Source: Thalassiosira profunda
Lineage: Eukaryota; Bacillariophyta; Thalassiosirophyceae; Thalassiosirales; Thalassiosiraceae
Assembly (NCBI GenBank): GCA_036939355.1
Contig: JALLAP010000047.1
Location: 1 to 25,863, forward strand
DNA: 25,863 nt
Direction: 5' to 3'
The translations under genes were made by a program, and so were the position numbers. How positions within the stretch are numbered: position 1 is the first letter of the stretch; every line of letters starts with the position of its first letter. The notes below the pieces were generated by a model, which saw only the letters and a program-made list of their open reading frames with translations, was not told the origin of the DNA and ran no database searches. Of the stretch, positions 17,943 through 24,899 are shown piece after piece.

Positions 17943-19425
17943 TCAATCTAAGAACTTCTGGATGTCCCACTCGTTCACCACCCCGATATCGTCCCTCCTG
18001 CTTTCAACATGTCTCAAGACAGAGTTTCGGGATACGAACTTCGCTCTGCTTTCCCTTGACACGTTTTTGAGTGGTATCCAAACCTCCTCGCCAAGATATC
18101 GGACCAAAGTTCTGCCACCAGTTGCCTCGATGATCCCATCTATTTCCTCGTCCGCAAAACCCATATTCTTGTCCAAAGTAAGACATAGCAACTGACTTGC
18201 AACATCCACCAATAACTTTTTGACGTCATTGCAACTCAATTTGCGAGTGGACACCCAGAAGGAACGGAGATGAGGGCATCCTTCGAATATCTTGCTGACT
18301 CCCCTCACTGAAAGTTGATCGTGGTACATCAGATTGAGCTCTTGAAGGCCGGGGCATTTCCGAGCAACCAACCCGCAGGTGTTGTCCGTCAATTCATGGT
18401 TGTCCCGAGAATATCGGCGTAGGTTGAGGTTGCGCAAATTGGGCAGATCGGACAGCATAATCTTCAAATCAGAATCCATCAGCAGGCCGCCGCTCAAATC
18501 CACTTTCACCAGGTGCTTGCAAGCACTGACAGCTTGTGCGATATATCGTCCGACGATTCTTTGCTTTGTGCCATTCGATACCCAAGAAAGGGAGGGAGAG
18601 CACCATCAGGACATTCTTTTGCTGGCCAATGATATCACAAATGTGCTGTACTTCATCACATCTCAAGAATTCAAGCCGCAACTGCTTCAGACCGTGCAGT
18701 TCCTTCCACACAGCGTGGCCATTTCGAGTTATGCCAGGAATGTTGATGTGGCCATCCTGCAGCAAGGAAACTGACTCCAACGCTCCCCTCTTCGAGCTCA
18801 ACAAGGAGGATAAATGCTTTGTAGAAAGCTTGATTGCGTCACCTTCGTCAGTATCCGCGAGATCGATTCCCAAATGCTTCAGCTCGTCCATGTATTTCGT
18901 GGCATACCGCAAGCCGGCGTCTAAATCCACCAGTTTGTCTCTGTCGTACACAAGTTTGATCCTTTCAGAATCCCTCGGCGGAAGTATTGGCGCGATGTCG
19001 CAGATCCTCCGATGCGACCGACTCGCAGCCTTCTGACAGACAGCAGAGCAGTAGAGCGCCAGATTGCAACCCGAGCACACCCGCAGCTTGTATTGAACGT
19101 CGCCTACCCCGCAATGCTCGCATAAATTGGCTGCAACATTTTTCTCGAGGCGCCGCTGTTGTGACCGCTGCGACCACAACTGGCGCTCATTGTAGACGCG
19201 TTCCCCCGTCTCCTGGCTAATGTCATCATCTCCCGGCTGATTCGGGGGCGACGGGCCCTCGCGTCGGTTATTATCCGCCTCAAAGAAGGCCTTGCGGAGC
19301 GTCTCATCCTGGCACCACAGCTCCGCCAGCTCCTCCTCCTCATTTGCCCACGCCCCCTTCGCTTCACCGGTGTCGCTTTCCGAGTCGCCTAGGTCCAGGC
19401 GGTCCCATTTCGAGTAGTCCACCAT
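17943..19425 (-). pseudogene. MYND-LRR family copy 4, no MORN repeats, 4-nt frameshift
   Basis: The ATG at 19425 starts MVDYSKWDRLDLGDSESD, followed by acidic and helical sequence (NEEEELAELWCQDETLRKAF) instead of MORN repeats. WSQRSQQRRLEKN leads to the MYND finger (residues about 102-142: CEHC, C-SG-C, YC-SAV-C, H-RRI-C), then LVDLDAGLRYATKYM and LRRs. The frame breaks at 18541-18546, where ATATAT lies inside CGGACGATATATCGCACA. Removing ATAT restores RRTIAQAVSACKHLVKVD, which matches copies 1, 3 and 5. The rest is intact to SRRDDIGVVNEWDIQKFLD, and by its tail it is closest to copy 5. The start resembles the conserved N-terminus of the kinase co-chaperone Cdc37; this is similarity by eye only. 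It is head-to-head with copy 5. Confidence 0.75.
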
Positions 19426-19864
19426 CGTGCTGTTTGGAGAGCGATCTCTTGCCCACTGTCCTTGCCCGGAGACTAAAATCTGCACCAAAACGAAGGGCCT
19501 ATTTGCTTGCAAGAGCGACGAGTGGATATCACCCCGCCTCTACTCACTCAGCCTGCACCACCTTGCGCCGACGAAGACCGCCGGCGGTCGAGTGCGCTGG
19601 TGTGGCGAGAGCTTTGATTTGCTTTGTTGGTTGGGTGCCGTCTGTGCCGTGCCGAGCTCTCCGGCTTCGCTGGGCCGTTATCTATTTGACGTAAGTATGG
19701 TACGTAGGTACGCCCCCTACTCCACACTAACTCCACGCCCCTCTACTCTCGTCCCCCACCCATCCCACGCAGACCGCTCGCAAGGCCGCCCTCCGGGCCG
19801 CCGCGATCAGCGCCATCCGCCACCAATAGACGGCGAGATAGACGCGGGGTGTTTGCAAGCGGCC
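19426..19864. promoter_or_regulatory. Divergent promoter of copies 4 and 5, with ACGTA/TACGTAGGTA element
   Basis: The 439-bp stretch between start codons holds at 19677-19710 a block reading GTTATCTATTTGACGTAAG, then TATGGTACGTAGGTA. Compared with 15696-15725 it carries the same GTTATCTATT, ACGTAAGTA and TACGTAGGTA parts with slightly different spacing. The copy 5 frame is open through this region (to 19427), and an in-frame ATG at 19697 lies inside the element. GTAAGT in the element could also be a splice donor, but no splice form was supported. Confidence 0.5.
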
Positions 19865-21928
19865 ATGGACGAGGGCCTGCCGGAGGAGGCCATTAGGAAC
19901 GCGGCCGCGGTGGCCTGCCGGAGGGACGCGAGCAATAGGGAGGCGAGGGCGCGGGAGCAGCAGCAGCAGATGCAGCCGCAGGTCGGCCCATCGTCCTCCA
20001 ATGACGCTACGTGCACCACTCCCCTCGACGCCTCCCTCGACAAGCAGACAGTAGTCGGGACCATCAACTATTCCAGCGGCGCTGTCTACGAGGGCGAGGT
20101 CAAGGACGGCAAGCCGCGCGGGAGAGGCAAATTAAAGTTGAAGAACGGCGAAGTCTACGATGGCGAGTGGAAAGAGGGCAAGAGGCACGGCAACGGCGTC
20201 TTCAGGGATGCCAATGGCAGCATCTACGACGGTGAATGGAAGGATGGCAAGCCGCACGGGCGTGGGACCAAAACGAATCCGTCAGGGGTAGTGTACGATG
20301 GCGAATGGGGGGAGGGGAAAGCGATTGGGAAGGGCACCATTCAGTGGCCAAACGGCGATGTGTACAAGGGGGAGTTTGTGGATGGCCAAAGGCAAGGTTG
20401 GGGGACCTTGGAGTGGTCTAACGGAGAAGTCTACGACGGCGAATGGAGGAAGGGGAAGGAGCACGGGAAGGGCACTAAGAAACTCCCAACGGGCGAAACC
20501 TACGAGGGGCACTGGGTGGACGGCGTGTGGCAGCAGGGGATGGAACGCCTTGAAAAGGACAGCGGTGCGAGTGAAGATTTGGCAGCACCTTTGGCAGCAC
20601 CTTCCTCCCGCGACAATACGGGCGGCGTTGCCCCCAATACCAACGACAACGAGCAACCTGCAAAGGAGAAGCGTATCTATATTGAGCGCCAGCTACGGTC
20701 GCAAAGCTCTCAACAGAAACGGCTGGAGAAGTGCACGGCATTCGAGCAATCATGTGAATGTTGCGGCGTGGACGACGATCGATACAAACTGCGGGTATGC
20801 TCGGGGTGCAACCTGGCTCTCTACTGCTCAGCTGCCTGTCAAAAGGCGGCCAGTCGGTCTCATCGAAGGATCTGCGACATCGTTTCGCAGCTGCCGTCGA
20901 GGGATACAGACAGGCTTGCTCTGAAATACGACAGAGACAAAATGGTGGATTTGGACGCAGGCCTGCGGTATGGGAAGAAGTACATGAGCAATCTGAAGCA
21001 TTTGGCAATCAATCTCCTAGGGATGAAAGGGGGCGATACGTTCAGACTTTCTGCAAAGAGGCTGTCATCATTGTTGAGGTCTAAGAGGGGTGGTCTTGAT
21101 TCTTTTATTTGGGGAGCGAATGAGTACTTCGCTGCTGCTGCTGCGTCCAAAAATGGTGATGAAGTGTGGAAAGAACTGTGCGGCCTGAAGCAGCTACGGC
21201 TTGATCACATGAAATTCGAGGACGTTCAGAGCCTTCGCGACATCATTGGCCAGCAAAAGGATACTTTGATGGCGCTCTGCCTTCCGTGGTTGGGTATTGA
21301 TTGGTCCAAAGCAAAATGCCGCCGGTCAGTTGCACAAGCTGTAAGCTCATGCAAGCATCTGGCGAAGCTTGAATTGCAAGGCTGCGTGCTGATGGACCCG
21401 GATTTGAAGATAATGCTCCACAACTTGCCCAATCTCCGAGTTCTCAATCTCGCCCGGATATCTGCTAACAGGCACGAATTCACGGACAACACCTGTGGCT
21501 TGATAGCTCGGAAGTGCCCTGGCCTGCAAGAGCTCTGTCTGTTCCGCCACGATCAACTTTCAGTGCGGGGGATTCGCAAGATTTTCGAAGGTTGCCCTCA
21601 TCTCAGATCATTCTACACCACATCACACAAATTGAGCGGCAATGACGTCCACAGCTTGCTGGCTGCTGTTCCTCAGCTGCTGTATATTTCTTTGGATGAC
21701 GAAATTGATCTTCTCGATGTGGATATAGACGAGATCATCGAGGTAACAGGTGGTCGAACGTTGCTCAATGTTTTCGGCAGTGATATTTGGATGCCGCACG
21801 ACGTGTCAGCTGCAACCAGAGAGAAGTATTTAGCCCAAACGGCTGTCTGGGAAAGGATCGAAAGCAGAAAGAATGATTGCAGGGTGATGAACGAGTGGGA
21901 AGATAGCTTGTCAATGACAAAACGATGA
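19865..21928 (+). CDS. MORN-MYND-LRR protein, family copy 5
   Basis: An intact single-exon gene of 687 residues from the ATG at 19865 (GCGGCCATGG); an upstream in-frame ATG at 19697 is less likely. The N-terminus, MDEGLPEEAIRNAAAVACRR then a Gln-rich run, differs from the other copies. Residues about 71-222 hold seven MORN repeats (YEGEVKDGKPRGRG, YDGEWKEGKRHGNG, YDGEWKDGKPHGRG, YDGEWGEGKAIGKG, YKGEFVDGQRQGWG, YDGEWRKGKEHGKG, YEGHWVDG). After a spacer, RSQSSQQKRLEK leads to the MYND finger (about 297-337; CECC, C-SG-C, YC-SAA-C, H-RRI-C). MVDLDAGLRYGKKYM and LRRs (LAKLELQGC, LPNLRVLNLAR, CPGLQELCLFRH) follow, ending ESRKNDCRVMNEWEDSLSMTKR. An adaptor role is inferred from domains. It is head-to-head with copy 4 and converges on the eIF2 gamma gene 144 bp away. 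Confidence 0.88.
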   Translation: MDEGLPEEAIRNAAAVACRRDASNREARAREQQQQMQPQVGPSSSNDATCTTPLDASLDKQTVVGTINYSSGAVYEGEVKDGKPRGRGKLKLKNGEVYDGEWKEGKRHGNGVFRDANGSIYDGEWKDGKPHGRGTKTNPSGVVYDGEWGEGKAIGKGTIQWPNGDVYKGEFVDGQRQGWGTLEWSNGEVYDGEWRKGKEHGKGTKKLPTGETYEGHWVDGVWQQGMERLEKDSGASEDLAAPLAAPSSRDNTGGVAPNTNDNEQPAKEKRIYIERQLRSQSSQQKRLEKCTAFEQSCECCGVDDDRYKLRVCSGCNLALYCSAACQKAASRSHRRICDIVSQLPSRDTDRLALKYDRDKMVDLDAGLRYGKKYMSNLKHLAINLLGMKGGDTFRLSAKRLSSLLRSKRGGLDSFIWGANEYFAAAAASKNGDEVWKELCGLKQLRLDHMKFEDVQSLRDIIGQQKDTLMALCLPWLGIDWSKAKCRRSVAQAVSSCKHLAKLELQGCVLMDPDLKIMLHNLPNLRVLNLARISANRHEFTDNTCGLIARKCPGLQELCLFRHDQLSVRGIRKIFEGCPHLRSFYTTSHKLSGNDVHSLLAAVPQLLYISLDDEIDLLDVDIDEIIEVTGGRTLLNVFGSDIWMPHDVSAATREKYLAQTAVWERIESRKNDCRVMNEWEDSLSMTKR

Positions 21929-22072
21929 GATGATTGTGGGGAGCCTGCTCACATTCCAGATACCTAGGCAGAAACAGTCTGCAATACCAACCAAGTGGCA
22001 AGATAAGACCTAAGACTAGGGACACGACCTTTATCTAGTTCTTACTTTTACTTCCCATGGTCATCGAAACCT

Positions 22073-24040
22073 CTACGGCTCCAACACCTCAATCTTCTTG
22101 CCCCTCTTAATCTCTCCCCACCCGATCAGCCGCCAGTGCTTGTCCACCCTCCGGCTCAGCGCGATCTTCTCCCCCTCCCTCGTGCACACCGGCTGCGTCA
22201 GCGAAATCTTGGCCAAATCGCTCTTCGCCCCCTCCACCTTTCCTCCCGTCCCCGTCGACCCGATGTTCACCATCAGAATCTCCCCCTTGGCCAGCTTTTG
22301 CACCTTGGCCTGCTTCCCGCCGTCCGATGTCTTGACTCCCAACAGCCGGCGGAGGAGGTAGTACGAGATCTCAATCTCCGCAAACACCTCCGGAAGCTTT
22401 CCCCGCAAGCCGAGGACCTGCCCCACGAGCCGATCGGCGCGGGTCAACGTGGGATCGATGCGGGTGCCCACTCCAATCAAACCTCCCGGAACGGCGTACT
22501 GCAGGTCGTTGCTCTCAGCATACAAGCTCGATATGCGCGAGAAAATCGGGGAGCACACCACGGCCGTCCCGCCCTCGGCGTTCTCCTTCTTCGTCACGAT
22601 GCCGGGCCGGACCTCGATCTCGNGAGCACACCACGGCCGTCCCGCCCTCGGCGTTCTCCTTCTTCGTCACGATGCCGGGCCGGACCTCGATCTCGTCGCC
22701 CACGCGCAGGACGCCCTGGAGGATGGACCCGCCCGCCACGCCCCCTTGGAGGTTGCTCACGTCCTGCCCCGGCTTGTTCACGTCGAAGCTCCGAATGACG
22801 ATCAGCCGCGGCACGCTCGCGAAATCCCGTACCGGCACCGGAATCTTGTGCACGAGGTACTCGCACACGAGGTCGACGTTGTACTTGAGCACGGCCGAGA
22901 TGGGGAGGATGGGCGCGGAATCGGCGACGGTCCCCACGACGAACTTGCGAATTTGCTCCTGCTGCGCGAGGGCGGCGTCCGTCTTGACGAGGTCGACCTT
23001 GTTCTGGAGGATGACGATGTTTTTGAGGCGCATGATCTCGACGGCGGCGAGGTGCTCGGACGTTTGGGGTTGGGGGCAGGTTTCGTTGCCGGCGACGAGG
23101 AGGAGGGCGCCGTCCATGACGGCGGCGCCGTTGAGCATGGTGGCCATGAGAATGTCGTGGCCCGGACAATCGACGAAGGAGATGTGACGACGGAGGTGGT
23201 ACGTGACGCCCGTCTTGGGGTCCGTGAAGGTGTCGGCGTGCGACGATCCGCGGGACGTGTACATGGGGTAGGTGGTGCCGGGGACAACGTCGGATTCTTT
23301 TCCTTCCTCGGCGGGCGGCTGGGGCGCCGCCTTGTAGATTTTGGCGTTGGCGTATCCCAGCTTGATGGTGATGTTGCGCTCCAATTCGTTCTTGAAGCGG
23401 ACCGTCTGGACGCCGGAGATGGCCTTGACGACGGTGGACTTTCCGTGGGCGACGTGGCCGATGGTCCCGACGTTGATGGTGGCCTGGCGGCTGATCNTTG
23501 ACGACGGTGGACTTTCCGTGGGCGACGTGGCCGATGGTCCCGACGTTGATGGTGGCCTGGCGGCTGATCTGTGGTTGCAAACATAATTGGATGGAGTGGT
23601 GAGAAGTTGCGAAGAGATAATGAACGAATCAACCAAGCTCGTCACTGTCTGCAAATAAAATCGATTGCAATCCCAAGTGCGCACAGATTTGACGACCCAG
23701 GCAAACTATGTCACGTATGCCACTCTGCAAGCACCTCGTACGTCGGCTGCCTCTCGTGTGCACTGAGGGGGCATCCAATCGTTTCTCGATGCATGTCCAG
23801 GAGAGAGATCTCGCATGTATGTAACACCACCACCCAAAACCAAAGTGCACATGATGCGCACACAATATATCACAGCTCGGCACTGCCTATCTGCCCAATA
23901 TTGACACCCAACCATCGCCGTCCAAACACCAGAGGAAGCACGAACTCACCACCTCGGGCGTCAGCGCCGTCAACTTGGCCGGGTCGACGCTCTTGGCGTC
24001 CTGCGCCGCGAGGTGCGGCTGGCCCTTCTTCTCCGACATG
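22073..24040 (-). CDS. EIF2S3: Translation initiation factor eIF2 subunit gamma
   Basis: Exon 1 (24040-23951, last base 23950) encodes [20 protein letters not shown] and TALTPEV. After a 381-bp intron, exon 2 starts [20 protein letters not shown]. GTPase motifs are clear: G1 GHVAHGKST, switch [17 protein letters not shown]3 DCPGHD, G4 NKVD and G5-like ISAVLKYN. The EF-Tu-like domains 2 and 3 follow ([46 protein letters not shown]). After collapsing two 72-bp assembly repeats (Ns at 22623 and 23497) the product is about 479 residues, the usual size for eukaryotes. In the eIF2 complex this subunit binds GTP and initiator Met-tRNA and brings them to the 40S ribosome. It is a housekeeping gene and gives no hint of specialised context. 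Confidence 0.95.
22551..22695. repeat. Exact 72-bp direct repeat around N22623 (assembly overlap)
   Basis: Positions 22551-22622 and 22624-22695 are identical, with one N between. A single copy gives [17 protein letters not shown] and [11 protein letters not shown] in one frame of eIF2 gamma. Confidence 0.92.
23425..23569. repeat. Exact 72-bp direct repeat around N23497 (assembly overlap)
   Basis: Positions 23425-23496 and 23498-23569 are identical, with one N between. The block encodes the eIF2 gamma G1 loop. One copy gives [17 protein letters not shown] in frame; two copies would duplicate the GTP-binding loop. Confidence 0.92.
23569..23949 (-). other. First intron of eIF2 gamma, 381 bp
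   Basis: On the minus strand GAGGTG is followed by GTGAGTTCG (donor from 23949), and the acceptor CAACCACAG ends at 23569. Phase 0 splicing joins LTPEV to ISRQATINV. It is three to five times longer than the other introns here. I looked for snoRNA boxes or a nested gene and saw none convincing. Confidence 0.82.
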
Positions 24041-24899
24041 TTTTTGGGCTATTCGATTCGATAGCTGCGCGACGACGCGGCCGTCCTTCGATATGGTAGC
24101 TGCGCTGCTGCTGCCGCTCTGTGCGGGCGCGCAGGGGGCGTAGGAGGAGTCTCGCGATGTGAGGGCGACCAGGGCGGCCGAGAAGCGGCTTTTTTCTCCT
24201 CAGGGTATATTTCAATGGAAAGGTCAAAGTAATTCTTACACAAAAGGAACAATCGGGGTAGTGTACCTATCGTACTAACGAGACTGATAGCAACCCCCCT
24301 AAGCAATCTAGCGATTCTTTGGGGTAAGGATACAAACCCAAAAGAGAAGTAGAGGTCTGGCCGTCGTTCGCCCCTCTCTCTGCCCACCTCAAATTTCTTC
24401 CCGCCAAAATAGTCACGTGATTGCAACAAATGCCTCATTCGATCACGTGAGCTCACTTTTTGCCCTCAAACCAAGCACGAGCACGAGGGCCGGCCTCCTC
24501 CCCAAAAGCGCAGCGTGGCCGCGGAGACCGCCCTCTGTCAGCGCCCCAGGCCGGAGGTGCCCTCGAGAAGCCCCTCGACGTCTATCGCAGGGTTGTCGGC
24601 GCCGGCATCGTCGTCCTTCGCTCGGACGGACCGGTGCCAATTTATTGGTTGGGTGCACCACAGCCAACCATCACATACATCACCCCCCATCAACTGTCAG
24701 TTGGGGCGGGGAGAGCTACTGGGGCGTCCATTCTGGAGGGGCAGAGGGTTGAGAGAAAGTAGTTGAGGAAGTCAGGGAATTTTTGTGGCGACTTTTTATT
24801 GTTGATAGAGGCCGAGGGTTGACACACATCAATTTGCCGGCCTTTTGGGGAGGGAGAGATTAAAGAAAGCCTCGAACTCACACAACAACCCAACAAACC
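24041..24899. promoter_or_regulatory. Divergent promoter region of eIF2 gamma and ankyrin gene
   Basis: An 859-bp stretch between start codons. It holds two perfect TCACGTGA palindromes at 24413-24420 and 24443-24450, 30 bp apart, which are E-box/G-box type sites for bHLH or bZIP factors. CCAAT at 24637-24641 faces ATTGG at 24644-24648, and GGTTGG (24647-24652) pairs with CCAACC (24664-24669) across an 11-nt loop. GTACCTATCGTAC at 24264-24276 resembles the TAGGTA blocks. Short open frames at 24417-24766 carry no recognised domain and I do not call them genes. Confidence 0.45.

Noticed and set aside
19427..19864. N-terminal extension of family copy 5
   Set aside because: The frame is open but has only one ATG (19697), which is inside the promoter-like element. 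The composition is unlike the protein, and the ATG at 19865 has a strong context.
19865..20530. MORN arrays read as a CRISPR-like or minisatellite repeat
   Set aside because: The periodicity is 69 nt (23 codons), with divergent DNA and conserved protein. It is a protein repeat, not an array with unique spacers.
8587..21928. Family spread by a transposon
   Set aside because: No transposase, terminal inverted repeats or target-site duplications were visible around the copies. Local inverted duplication explains the layout more simply.
23569..23949. snoRNA or other RNA hidden in the eIF2 gamma intron
   Set aside because: No paired C/D or H/ACA boxes with flanking complementarity were convincing by eye.
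24417..24766. Possible small gene on the plus strand upstream of the ankyrin gene
   Set aside because: Several overlapping frames are open because of high GC. One reads protein-like for about 40 residues, but there is no domain and no initiation context, and it lies in promoter-like sequence.
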